Below, piece after piece: positions 34,949 to 44,947 of a stretch of DNA of 64,000 nucleotides. The stretch covers positions 37,103 through 101,102 of the forward strand of contig NZ_JACVMU010000011.1 of NCBI RefSeq assembly GCF_014529985.1, written 5' to 3'. The position numbers and the translations under genes are program-made. Position 1 is the stretch's first letter. Each line of letters starts with the position of its first letter. Under the pieces are notes generated by a model. The model saw only the letters and a list, made by a program, of their open reading frames with translations. It had not been told where the DNA came from and ran no database searches. The stretch comes from Leucobacter sp. cx-42. Its GTDB lineage: Bacteria > Actinomycetota > Actinomycetes > Actinomycetales > Microbacteriaceae.

Positions 34949-34987
34949 AGGGGTGTTGGTCTGAGCCCATTTCAGGCCAACACCCCT
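34949..34987 (+). terminator. Terminator of the MMPL gene
   Basis: AGGGGTGTTGG and CCAACACCCCT, perfect 11-bp arms with a 17-base loop, start 22 bases after the stop codon. Confidence 0.8.
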
Positions 34988-35101
34988 GCGCTCCAGCCCT
35001 ACGCGAGTGGCAATTTGCTCAGGATCAACGGGCGTTACGCATCGTCCTTTTTCAACAGGCAGATTCGAGTGCCCTCTTGGTTCAAGGTTTCTATGCGTCG
35101 A

Positions 35102-36973
35102 CTACAAATCATCGAGGGTCAAAATCTTTCCAACCCCAGCGGGTCGCGAGACTTCCAGTATCCGTTTCGCATTCTCCACATCCGCGGTAAACAACACAAC
35201 TGCCAGAGATCTCTTTGCTCTTGAAACGCAAACATAGAACAGCCGCCGCGTACGATCAATGACGCTTTCAGCTCCTTCAGCCTGATTCTTGAGATCCGTG
35301 GCTGACAGTTCACGAAGACCGAAGTACTTCTCGTAAGAGTAGAGGTTGTGCCGGCCCTCTTCATCGTCCATAACAACGATGACTTTTTCGAATTCCGAAC
35401 CTTTTGTACCGTGCTGAGTCGAGTAAGGAGAGTTTTGCTCGACATAGTTGCGGTAGTTTCGGATCTCACTAATCCTGCAGGCCACCATGTCGCTGAGTAT
35501 CGACGAGGTAGATCCAGATATCACGACATCACTATGGTCACCGTCTGGGTCAAGAAAAACAGAGAGGCGAGGGTCCGGGTCAATCAATCCTTCTGATATC
35601 GCCAAGTTCAACGCCGCACCAATTGACCCAGGAGCATCTTCCATTGCGATTCGGCGTAGTTCCCGGGCAGCATCCAAGCCTTTCCCTAGTGCTAATTTCA
35701 CCGAAGAAGAGGGCTGTTCAGCCGTCAGTAGTACACCATATTTGCGGATAGCTTCAATGGCTGCGCTTTCACTTCCCACGCCAGCGTCGATCACCGGGAA
35801 GATCACCTGGTCAAAAGCTCGGAGTGGCCATGCGTTCCCTTCGAGAAAGTCATCTCCAAGCGACGACTTATTGTCCTTAAAGGCGGAATACAAATCTCCG
35901 AATCCAAGCCGTCGTGCAGCCATGCGGTGAGCGATTGTCAGAATCTTCGTCTCATCGCCGACTTTGCTCTCCGTCCAGCACCCACCAGCACTATTCTCGT
36001 CAAGCCACTCACGCGCGTGATCGAGATTCTTTGTTCGGTCCCCATCTGCAGGAAGCACGAAGAAAAACACTTCTCCCGGCTCATGATCCGCTACCGGGCG
36101 GCCCTGGGTTTGCACTAGTGAATCGCCGCCTGCGCGGACAGCATTCACAGTTTCCAACACTTGGTCCGAGCTACGAAAGTTCTCTGGCTTGGGCACTTGA
36201 ATCCACCCTGCCTCCAGTTGAATCGTCCCCGCTCCTCGCTGGTAGATCTGCTGCATTGGGTCACCAAAAAATCCAAGACAAACTGCTCCATTTGCGGTCA
36301 AGTGAATCTGTTTTAAACACTCCACTACATTGGGGAATGTATCTTGACTCTCATCTACAAAGATAAATGGATATTTCCTTGATGCAATCTTGGCTAGAAG
36401 AGGCCGCGTCATGATGAGTTCAGGTACAAGTGTCAGCACGTCCTCGTGCCCAAGAACACCCTTACCGTAATCACTGCCAGTACCGTAAACAAATCTTGTT
36501 ACTGCGCCAAGGCTTGCCCGCTGCGATTGGTATTTCAAGAGTTCGGCAGCGTCCCTCTCCTTCGTTTTTGCTTGTACTCGCACACTGTAATTCGCAATCT
36601 TACGTTTTAGCTCGTTTTCCTTTTTTTCGAGATGCGCGGTGACCCATTGCTTGATATCAGCTTGAAATGGCTTGATCAAACCCCAGAGAAAACTATGGAT
36701 CGTAGAGACTAGTACCAACGGATCCTTGCTGACGTCGACGTGGATCTCGTGCGCCGCGACTTCCGTATAGGTAATGCAGGCTACCTGTTGGGTTCGTGCT
36801 CTAAGTTCTGCACCGTACTCATATGTCACATGAGCGAGCGCTTTTACCAACGACGTTGTTTTGCCTGAGCCCGCACCAGCTACGACGACAAACACCGGCC
36901 GCGCTTCCTGGCCCAACACCGCTCGAATAGCCTTGTCAGCTTTAGTATCCGGTTTATCTACTCGGGATGTCAT
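35102..36973 (-). CDS. gajB: UvrD-like helicase, Gabija GajB-like
   Basis: 623 residues. Superfamily 1 helicase motifs: AGAGSGKTT (Walker A, 33-40), FIFVDESQD (Walker B), GFFGDPMQQIYQRGAG, TQHGTKGSEFEKVIVV (motif V region) and RRLFYVCVSRAKRSLAVVLF (motif VI). It is transcribed 3 bp after an OLD-family nuclease, the gajA-gajB order of Gabija. It is longer than the about 490-residue Bacillus GajB. Moderate G+C and near-absence of GATCCGC suggest acquisition. Expected role: helicase/translocase partner in phage defence. Confidence 0.85.
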   Translation of the reverse strand: MTSRVDKPDTKADKAIRAVLGQEARPVFVVVAGAGSGKTTSLVKALAHVTYEYGAELRARTQQVACITYTEVAAHEIHVDVSKDPLVLVSTIHSFLWGLIKPFQADIKQWVTAHLEKKENELKRKIANYSVRVQAKTKERDAAELLKYQSQRASLGAVTRFVYGTGSDYGKGVLGHEDVLTLVPELIMTRPLLAKIASRKYPFIFVDESQDTFPNVVECLKQIHLTANGAVCLGFFGDPMQQIYQRGAGTIQLEAGWIQVPKPENFRSSDQVLETVNAVRAGGDSLVQTQGRPVADHEPGEVFFFVLPADGDRTKNLDHAREWLDENSAGGCWTESKVGDETKILTIAHRMAARRLGFGDLYSAFKDNKSSLGDDFLEGNAWPLRAFDQVIFPVIDAGVGSESAAIEAIRKYGVLLTAEQPSSSVKLALGKGLDAARELRRIAMEDAPGSIGAALNLAISEGLIDPDPRLSVFLDPDGDHSDVVISGSTSSILSDMVACRISEIRNYRNYVEQNSPYSTQHGTKGSEFEKVIVVMDDEEGRHNLYSYEKYFGLRELSATDLKNQAEGAESVIDRTRRLFYVCVSRAKRSLAVVLFTADVENAKRILEVSRPAGVGKILTLDDL

Positions 36974-36976
36974 ATG

Positions 36977-39184
36977 TCAGACCCCAGATACTGTCGACGG
37001 TGAAACCAAATCCGTCGTCGGGTCGAGCCGACGCTGGAGCCAGCACAGCCCTTCGACTATGTAAGTTGGCGATGTCCAGTCGTCATCGCTTCTTGCGATG
37101 AGTTCGAGCGCAAACCTTGTTTTGTCAAAAGCCTTCGAGTTCACCTTCTTGAAGATCCTCTCGTGCATCATACTGAGGCTCAACTCTTCGGCTTTACGGA
37201 TCGAAAGACCTAGATCCTTCTGTTCAACATGCTGCGACCATTCAAGGTTTTGTAAAGCGAAAGCTTCCTCGAGCGTGCGGCCTGCGCGCTGCTCATCGGT
37301 TCCTCCCCACGAGGATGGCTGGCGGGTTTGATAGGCCACCCTTACGCAATCACTATCCAGCGCTTTCGCAGATTCTTCAAGATCCAGAAGGTTCGCAACG
37401 AGTTCAATCCTTGGCAGCCATTGCAGTAGCGTCTGGTTGCTCGTCACTGCACCTTCAAGAGTCGTGACGCACGCGGTACCGGGCTTTTGACATGCCGGAT
37501 CCATATCTGAATCATCAACGCTCTCCTCTGTCCCGGCTTTAGCACCGCTCGGCGCGCCAGGAGCGACACTGTCGACATCGGTAATCACCAAAGTCGGCAT
37601 CTCAAGGAATCCAACAAGCTTTTCAAACTTATGCGCAAACGCCCCGCCAACTTCAAGAATGGTCAGGTGGCATTGCCGTAGCGCTGGCACGTCCTTATCG
37701 ATAATCAGCGGAAGAATCAGCCTTTCGACGTTACCTTCGACTAGCACGACACCATCAGAAAAGAAGAGATCACAGTGGGTCAGCTTCAAGTACCGTTGCA
37801 GGAACTCTCGCGTAGTCTTCTCTTCATTGTCATAGAACGTCGACAGGTCTTTTACCTCGGTAGTGAGCGCAGACGCCCCTTTGGATTTGCGAGAGAAGTA
37901 TCGAATGGGTTTGAAACCGCTCTCGTAGAGGACGTGAGATGAATGCGTTGTGATGACCAGTTGGGAGTGAAAGGCTGGGTGGTCGCTTTTGACGAGATCA
38001 AAAATCTGATTTACAAACACCTGTTGTAGCTGAGCATGCAAGTGCGCCTCAGGTTCTTCGATCATGATCAAATGCAGCGGAGGCCGTTGACCTTCACTAT
38101 CAAGCCACCGTTGGTGAAAATCGAGGATCTCAACAACCATGTAAATGAGATTTTTGAAACCAAGTCCGTTGTACTGATCAGGCAGCGTCATACCCGACAG
38201 CCCCGATGGAGATCCGTCAGCGGCTGGCAAAGCATAATGAACTTGAGCATTTGCACTAAGAATGCTTTGCGCATTGAGCGTCGCTTTGACGATCATGTCC
38301 GGATTAGCGATACCCGGATAGCCTAGCTTTTTGAGGCTCTCAAGAGTTGGCTTGAAGACGTCGGCAAAATGGGCATTGAGCGACTGCTCAGAGTCGGCAA
38401 TTGCATTCACTGTAGTCAGGTCAATCTCGTGTTTCTCGAGATTACGCTCGTAGAAGCGACTAAGCCGGGTAGACAAGTCCTCATGACGGCTGGACCCACT
38501 CGAATCAGATAAATGACGTTGGGCATCAAGAAAATCAACGCGCATTAGCGAACGAATGAGGTCTTCGCCTTCTTTCGCCGATTCGATGCGGAACGGTTGA
38601 TGGTCCTTTGCCGGCTCTCCATCAAGATCACCCTTTTCAGCGTCAAGAACCGAGTACGAAACTTCATACTCCTGCGACAGCGTTCGTTGGAGGTAATCAG
38701 TCAGATCTCTTGGCCACATTGATTTGCTGTTATCGCCACCGCCGCCACAAGATTGCGCTCGTGCCTCGAGGTAGTTCGAAATCAACCGTGATGAGTCTCG
38801 TGGCTGGTACGCCAGTCGAATTCCCACCGGCTTCCCACTCCAATCTAGGCTAGGTAGGATTCCCAGCACCCGATGAAGATTTAGATCATCAACCTCGAAC
38901 CAAAGGTCAAGCACGATATTGGGCAGCTCGTCGGCATAAGCGGTGGTTGCATGATCAATGGTGTTTAGCGCGGTCCAGCAATCCGCACTGAAATCAAATA
39001 TCCGAAACCGATGCTGGCCGGGATTCAAGAACAAACGGAATACTTGGGTCGCCGAGGTTTTTCCGCTGTTGTTTGCTCCAACAAAAATGGACTCTGCTTC
39101 TTCCAGGTCTACTCGGACGTTCTTTAGGCGTCGAAAGTTCTCGACTCTAAAAGCCTTCAAGTACAAACTCAACCTCGACTTCAT
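36977..39184 (-). CDS. gajA: OLD-family ATPase-nuclease, Gabija GajA-like
   Basis: 735 residues. N-terminal SMC/ABC-like ATPase: GANNSGKT (Walker A, 36-43) and IEEPEAHLHAQLQQ (Walker B, about 380) followed by the histidine loop. C-terminal TOPRIM: DGVVLVEGNVERLILPL (catalytic Glu) and PTLVITDVDSV (DxD). In class 2 OLD enzymes this nuclease is paired with a UvrD-like helicase, which is the case here, so it fits Gabija. It lies between the MMPL gene and the nrd genes, with low G+C content. Residues about 300-360 hold an insertion I do not recognise. Confidence 0.87.
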   Translation of the reverse strand: MKSRLSLYLKAFRVENFRRLKNVRVDLEEAESIFVGANNSGKTSATQVFRLFLNPGQHRFRIFDFSADCWTALNTIDHATTAYADELPNIVLDLWFEVDDLNLHRVLGILPSLDWSGKPVGIRLAYQPRDSSRLISNYLEARAQSCGGGGDNSKSMWPRDLTDYLQRTLSQEYEVSYSVLDAEKGDLDGEPAKDHQPFRIESAKEGEDLIRSLMRVDFLDAQRHLSDSSGSSRHEDLSTRLSRFYERNLEKHEIDLTTVNAIADSEQSLNAHFADVFKPTLESLKKLGYPGIANPDMIVKATLNAQSILSANAQVHYALPAADGSPSGLSGMTLPDQYNGLGFKNLIYMVVEILDFHQRWLDSEGQRPPLHLIMIEEPEAHLHAQLQQVFVNQIFDLVKSDHPAFHSQLVITTHSSHVLYESGFKPIRYFSRKSKGASALTTEVKDLSTFYDNEEKTTREFLQRYLKLTHCDLFFSDGVVLVEGNVERLILPLIIDKDVPALRQCHLTILEVGGAFAHKFEKLVGFLEMPTLVITDVDSVAPGAPSGAKAGTEESVDDSDMDPACQKPGTACVTTLEGAVTSNQTLLQWLPRIELVANLLDLEESAKALDSDCVRVAYQTRQPSSWGGTDEQRAGRTLEEAFALQNLEWSQHVEQKDLGLSIRKAEELSLSMMHERIFKKVNSKAFDKTRFALELIARSDDDWTSPTYIVEGLCWLQRRLDPTTDLVSPSTVSGV

Positions 39185-39518
39185 GTGTCACCCTGTGGAC
39201 CAGGGGAGCGGATTTGTCTGGCGCATTTCCTCAACGGGCATCAGCACCCTTCATGCCCATTATCTCTTACTGCTCTCCCCAGCATTTTGCTTGCAGCGGT
39301 ACACGCAAAGGATCGCGTATACCCGCTGTCTTACGACTGGCTTACCCCCCCAGATCTTCCGTATTTATAGGGCGTGTGCTAACTCTCAAACGCACAACCA
39401 AGGGGCGCGAGCCTCTCACCATCCCCAGATTTGGAGAAAGAAAAGCGCCCCTGCCCCGCGAATATTCGCAGATCAGGGGCGCGCAGTCAGCCGTGGTGAC
39501 TGACGACTCAGAGGCAGA
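39185..39518. other. Intergenic region between nrdF and the Gabija genes
   Basis: About 330 bp without a gene. It holds the nrdF terminator (39445-39482) and, for the minus-strand gajA gene, a TATAAAT stretch near 39365 that could be a -10 box. Nothing else stands out. Confidence 0.6.
39445..39482 (-). terminator. Terminator of nrdF
   Basis: GCGCCCCTG pairs with CAGGGGCGC, with an inner GCGAATATTCGC palindrome, 37 bases after the nrdF stop. Confidence 0.75.
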
Positions 39519-41098
<1,580 letters not shown>

Positions 41099-41152
41099 TT
41101 CGAGAGTGTTCCTCTTGTCTTCCTAGAACTCTGATGACACCGGGAACTGGTG

Positions 41153-41180
41153 AGGGCCGAACGTTGCAGCGTTCGGCCCT
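41153..41180 (-). terminator. Terminator of nrdE
   Basis: AGGGCCGAACG and CGTTCGGCCCT, perfect 11-bp arms around TTGCAG, start 8 bases after the nrdE stop. Confidence 0.8.
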
Positions 41181-41188
41181 CAAGTTAT

Positions 41189-43351
41189 TTACAGCATGCA
41201 GCTGACGCACTCAGTCATGTCAGTGCCCTCGAGGGCGAGCTGACGCAGACGGATGTAGTAGATCGTCTTGATGCCCTTACGCCATGCGTAGATCTGTGCC
41301 TTGTTGATGTCGCGCGTGGTCGCGGTGTCCTTGAAGAACAGCGTGAGCGACAGGCCCTGGTCGACGTGCTGCGTTGCCGCTGCGTAGGTGTCGATGATCT
41401 TCTCGGGGCCGATCTCGTAGGCGTCCTCGTAGTAAGCAAGGTTCTCGTTCGTCATGAACGGAGCCGGGTAGTACACGCGACCCAGCTTGCCTTCCTTACG
41501 AATCTCAACCTTCGACGCGATCGGGTGGATCGACGAGGTCGAGTTGTTGATGTACGAGATCGAACCGGTCGGCGGGACAGCCTGCAGGTTCTGGTTGTAG
41601 ATGCCGTGCTCCATGACGCTTGCCTTGAGCGCGAGCCAGTCTTCCTGGGTCGGGATCGCAATGCCGGCGTTAGCGAACAGCTCGACGACGCGGTCAGTCT
41701 CGGGAACCCAAGCCTGCTCGGTGTACTTGTCGAAGAATTCACCCGACGCGTACTTCGAGTCCTCGAAGCCACCGAAGACCTGCTTGCGCTCAATCGCGAT
41801 CTTGTTCGATGCGGTGAGTGCGTGGAACAGCACAGTGTAGAAGTAGATGTTCGTGAAGTCGATGCCCTCGGGCGAACCGTAGTGCACGTGCTCACGTGCG
41901 AGGTAGCCGTGCAGGTTCATCTGGCCGAGGCCGATTGCGTGCGACTTCGCGTTGCCGTCTTCGATCGAGCGAACCGACGAGATCGAGCTCATGTCACTCA
42001 CTGCGGTGAGCGAGCGGATCGCGAGATCAACGGTCGAGCCGAGATCGCCGCCGTCCATCGCCGTAGCGATGTTCATCGAGCCGAGGTTGCACGAGATGTC
42101 CTTGCCGATCTCGTTGTAGCTCAGGTCTTCGTTGTAGGTCGTCGGGGTGTTGACCTGCAGAATCTCCGAGCAGAGGTTCGACATGTTGATGCGGCCCTTG
42201 ATGGGGTTCTCGCGGTTCACGGTGTCTTCGAAGACGATGTACGGGTAGCCGGACTCGAACTGCAGCTCAGCAACGGTCTGGAAGAAGACGCGTGCGCTGA
42301 TCTTGGTCTTCGAGATACGGCCATCGTTGACCATCTCGTAGTACTTCTCAGTCACGGAGATGTCACCGAAGGGAACACCGTAGACCTTCTCGACGTCGTA
42401 CGGCGAGAAGAGGTACATGTCTTCGTTGCGCTTTGCGAGCTCGAAGGTGATGTCGGGAACGACAACGCCGAGCGACAGCGTCTTGATACGAATCTTCTCG
42501 TCAGCGTTCTCACGCTTGGTGTCGAGGAACTTCATGATGTCGGGGTGGTGTGCCGAGAGGTACACCGCGCCAGCACCCTGACGCGCACCGAGCTGGTTTG
42601 CGTAGCTGAAGCTGTCTTCGAGGAGCTTCATGACGGGGATGATGCCCGACGACTGGTTTTCGATCTTCTTGATCGGAGCGCCAGCCTCACGGATGTTCGA
42701 GAGCGAGAGCGCAACGCCACCGCCGCGCTTCGAGAGCTGCAGCGACGAGTTGATGCCGCGCGAGATCGACTCCATGTTGTCTTCAACGCGGAGGAGGAAG
42801 CACGAGACAAGCTCGCCGCGCTGTGCCTTGCCGAGGTTGAGGAAGGTCGGGGTCGCGGGCTGGAAACGGCCGGCGATCATCTCGCGCATGTAACCGCGAG
42901 CGAGCTCTTCGTCACCCTGTGCGAGGCCGAGCGACACCATCACCACGCGGTCCTCGAAGCGCTCGAGGTAACGCTTGCCATCGAAGGTCTTGAGCGCGTA
43001 CGCGGTGAAGAACTTGTAGGCGCCAAGGAATGCCGGGAAGCGGAACTTCAGGGCGTACGCCTCGTCGGTGAGCTGCTCAACGAACTTGGGCGAGTACTGA
43101 TCGAGAAGTGCCTTCTCGTAGTAGTCGTTGTCGATGAGGTAGCGCATGCGCTCTTCGAAATTATGGAAGAACACCATGTTCTGGTTGACGTGCTGCAGGA
43201 AGTACTGACGCGCAGCTTCACGGTCTTTATCGAACTGAATCTTGCCGTCTGCGTCATACAGGTTCAGCATCGCGTTCAGCGAGTGGTAATCCATCTCGCT
43301 GATCTTGGACGACTCGTGATTGGTCGCGACGTCAGTTGCCACTTTCCACAT
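41189..43351 (-). CDS. nrdE: Class Ib ribonucleotide reductase alpha subunit
   Basis: About 720 residues. RNR catalytic signatures: [65 protein letters not shown] and [18 protein letters not shown]. It ends in CVSC, the redox-active tail that receives electrons from NrdH. No ATP-cone domain is present, as expected for NrdE. ATG 43351 is chosen; ATG 43294 ([10 protein letters not shown]) is also possible and matches the usual annotated start better in some relatives. It lies 170 bp after nrdH with a strong hairpin between. Confidence 0.96.
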   Translation of the reverse strand: MWKVATDVATNHESSKISEMDYHSLNAMLNLYDADGKIQFDKDREAARQYFLQHVNQNMVFFHNFEERMRYLIDNDYYEKALLDQYSPKFVEQLTDEAYALKFRFPAFLGAYKFFTAYALKTFDGKRYLERFEDRVVMVSLGLAQGDEELARGYMREMIAGRFQPATPTFLNLGKAQRGELVSCFLLRVEDNMESISRGINSSLQLSKRGGGVALSLSNIREAGAPIKKIENQSSGIIPVMKLLEDSFSYANQLGARQGAGAVYLSAHHPDIMKFLDTKRENADEKIRIKTLSLGVVVPDITFELAKRNEDMYLFSPYDVEKVYGVPFGDISVTEKYYEMVNDGRISKTKISARVFFQTVAELQFESGYPYIVFEDTVNRENPIKGRINMSNLCSEILQVNTPTTYNEDLSYNEIGKDISCNLGSMNIATAMDGGDLGSTVDLAIRSLTAVSDMSSISSVRSIEDGNAKSHAIGLGQMNLHGYLAREHVHYGSPEGIDFTNIYFYTVLFHALTASNKIAIERKQVFGGFEDSKYASGEFFDKYTEQAWVPETDRVVELFANAGIAIPTQEDWLALKASVMEHGIYNQNLQAVPPTGSISYINNSTSSIHPIASKVEIRKEGKLGRVYYPAPFMTNENLAYYEDAYEIGPEKIIDTYAAATQHVDQGLSLTLFFKDTATTRDINKAQIYAWRKGIKTIYYIRLRQLALEGTDMTECVSCML

Positions 43352-43429
43352 CCATCTGCGCGGGAGCGCTGTCAAAATTCTTGCGGTAATTCAAAACTTC
43401 AGGGCGGCGCAGCGTGCGCCGATACTTTT

Positions 43430-43467
43430 CTGGGGTTCCCCGAGCGCCATTGCGCGGGGAACCCCAG
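43430..43467 (-). terminator. Hairpin between nrdH and nrdE
   Basis: CTGGGGTTCCCCG pairs perfectly with CGGGGAACCCCAG (13 bp) around 12 bases. There is no T tract on the minus strand, so partial termination or attenuation is as likely as full termination. Confidence 0.6.
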
Positions 43468-43524
43468 AGTCAGTATGTGAACTCGCGGTGCCCTCTGCCG
43501 TAGAACGCCCCGTGAGCCACGGGC

Positions 43525-43758
43525 TTAGGCCAGGCGGCTTGCCAGCTCAGCGATCTTGTCAGGGCGGAAGCCCGACCAGTGACCTTCGTCAGTGACGACG
43601 ACGGGAGCCTGCAGGTAGCCGAGCTCCTTGACGGTCTGCAGCGCGGTTTCATCTTCCGAAAGATCGAGTACGTCGTACTCAATACCCTTGCTGTCGAGCG
43701 CCCGGTAGGTCGCGGTGCACTGCACGCACGAGGGCTTGGTGTAGACCGTAATAGCCAT
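43525..43758 (-). CDS. nrdH: Glutaredoxin-like protein NrdH
   Basis: 77 residues. CVQC at 11-14 in VYTKPSCVQCTATYRALD is the NrdH active site, and the tail WSGFRPDKIAELA is typical. It reduces the NrdE C-terminal disulfide. ATG 43758 is preferred over an upstream frame start because GAAGGGAAG lies before it. The upstream region has paired NrdR boxes and DnaA boxes. Confidence 0.93.
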   Translation of the reverse strand: MAITVYTKPSCVQCTATYRALDSKGIEYDVLDLSEDETALQTVKELGYLQAPVVVTDEGHWSGFRPDKIAELASRLA

Positions 43759-43798
43759 GAACTTCCCTTCTCGCAAAAACTTCGGTGACCTCGGTGAG

Positions 43799-43846
43799 GC
43801 ACAACATCTAGTGAACCACATGACTGCCAACCACAACATGATGTAG
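43799..43846. promoter_or_regulatory. Two NrdR boxes before nrdH
   Basis: GCACAACATCTAGTGA (43799) and CCACAACATGATGTAG (43831), 32 bp apart, fit the NrdR consensus. Confidence 0.7.
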
Positions 43847-43860
43847 TTACAAGGATGTAG

Positions 43861-43945
43861 TTATCCACCGATTTTCCACCGGTGAAACTTTCAAACTGGG
43901 GAGAACGTTCGGCATAGTTTCGCCCCTAATTCGGAGTTATCCACA
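43861..43945. promoter_or_regulatory. DnaA-box cluster upstream of nrdH
   Basis: TTATCCACC (43861), TTTTCCACC (43872) and a perfect TTATCCACA (43937). DnaA is known to regulate nrd genes in other bacteria. Here a role in nrdH/nrdE control is inferred. Confidence 0.5.
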
Positions 43946-44024
43946 GGCAGATCACCTCACCGCACATTTCCCCAGACACCCACTTCCGGCGTGTCGCCTC
44001 TAGCGGCAAAAATGGCTCTTGACA

Positions 44025-44411
44025 CTAGAGGGCAATCGGCCATAGGAGCTCCTCACCGTCGGCTTGGAACCACCTCAGAACGAGCATTGCGTCACCTGCG
44101 GAAGCAATGTCAGGATCACCCACCCCGCGCACGGTCACGCGCAGCCGGTCACCGGGTTCGAGGGAGCGCGGCAGCGAGAGCCCGAGCATGCCGCCGCCAG
44201 CGAGCGCGAAGCGCACGAGGCGCAGGCGCTCGTCGCTCCGGTTCTCGATCTCGATCGTGTGCGCGCTGCGGCAGACGATACGCACCGGCACCCGCCGGGC
44301 AACGGCCTCACGGCCTCGCCCGCGGACGCGCTGGTGCGCGGGCACACGCGAAGCTGCGCGTGTGCACTGGTGTGCGGAGAGGTGGCGCGTGGCGAGGCGG
44401 ATCGGGTTCAT
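44025..44411 (-). CDS. Hypothetical protein
   Basis: 128 residues with a basic, low-complexity first 45 residues and a compact C-terminal beta-rich domain (RIVCRSAHTIEIENRSDERLRLVRFALAGG, then PGDRLRVTVRGVGDPD). No family is recognised. It is a single-gene unit between the DnaA/NrdR region and rlmH. The C-terminal part has sensible codon bias; the start is uncertain and the true protein may begin near position 44290. Confidence 0.45.
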   Translation of the reverse strand: MNPIRLATRHLSAHQCTRAASRVPAHQRVRGRGREAVARRVPVRIVCRSAHTIEIENRSDERLRLVRFALAGGGMLGLSLPRSLEPGDRLRVTVRGVGDPDIASAGDAMLVLRWFQADGEELLWPIAL

Positions 44412-44444
44412 GTCAGTAGCGTAGGTGGGACCACTGACATTTCA

Positions 44445-44466
44445 GGGTGGGGCTGATCCGCGCCCC
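44445..44466 (-). terminator. Short hairpin after rlmH
   Basis: GTGGGGC and GCGCCCCC arms around TGATCC, 14 bases after the rlmH stop on the minus strand. The stem is modest. Confidence 0.5.
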
Positions 44467-44479
44467 CGACATGTGGGAA

Positions 44480-44938
44480 TTACACGTGATGGTACGGGCG
44501 ATTGCCCGCGATCTCCTGGGCACGGTAGAGCTGCTCGGCGAGAATCAAGCGCACGAGCTGGTGCGGGAAGACGAGCGCAGAGAGGCTCCAGACGAAGTCG
44601 GCGCGCTGGCGCACGGAGTCGTCGACGCCATAGGCTCCGCCGATGACGATCACGATCGAGCGACCGGCGTCGAACGCGCCCTGCAGCGTGCGCGCGAGCT
44701 TCGGCGAATCAACGTTCTTGCCGCGCTCATCGAGGAGCACGAGGAACGCGTCGCGGTCGACCTTGGCGAGGATGCGCTCAGACTCCTCAGCGCGGGCGTG
44801 CTCGCCCTCGCGCGACGAGTGCGGCAGCAGCTGCCACGAGACGTCGAAGGGCTTACGCAGCCGCTTCTCGTAGCGCGCAATGCCGTCGCTGACCCAGCTC
44901 TCGTGCATTTTGCCAACGGCCAAGACTTTTACGCTCAC
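44480..44938 (-). CDS. rlmH: 23S rRNA pseudouridine1915 N3-methyltransferase
   Basis: 152 residues. The SPOUT knot signature VIVIGGAYGVDDSVRQRAD and the C-terminus HQLVRLILAEQLYRAQEIAGNRPYHH are diagnostic of RlmH. It methylates pseudouridine 1915 of 23S rRNA in 70S ribosomes. The start is GTG. The gap to the ABC exporter gene is only 9 bp, so they are probably co-transcribed. Confidence 0.96.
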   Translation of the reverse strand: MSVKVLAVGKMHESWVSDGIARYEKRLRKPFDVSWQLLPHSSREGEHARAEESERILAKVDRDAFLVLLDERGKNVDSPKLARTLQGAFDAGRSIVIVIGGAYGVDDSVRQRADFVWSLSALVFPHQLVRLILAEQLYRAQEIAGNRPYHHV

Positions 44939-44947
44939 ACGACAAGA

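Noticed and set aside
41150..43480. 776-codon open frame on the plus strand opposite nrdE
   Set aside because: It is the shadow of the well-supported nrdE gene on the minus strand; its composition is dominated by Arg/Val/Asp runs typical of antisense frames in high-G+C DNA.
43861..43945. Chromosome replication origin
   Set aside because: Only three DnaA boxes and no dnaA/dnaN/recF genes or AT-rich unwinding element nearby.
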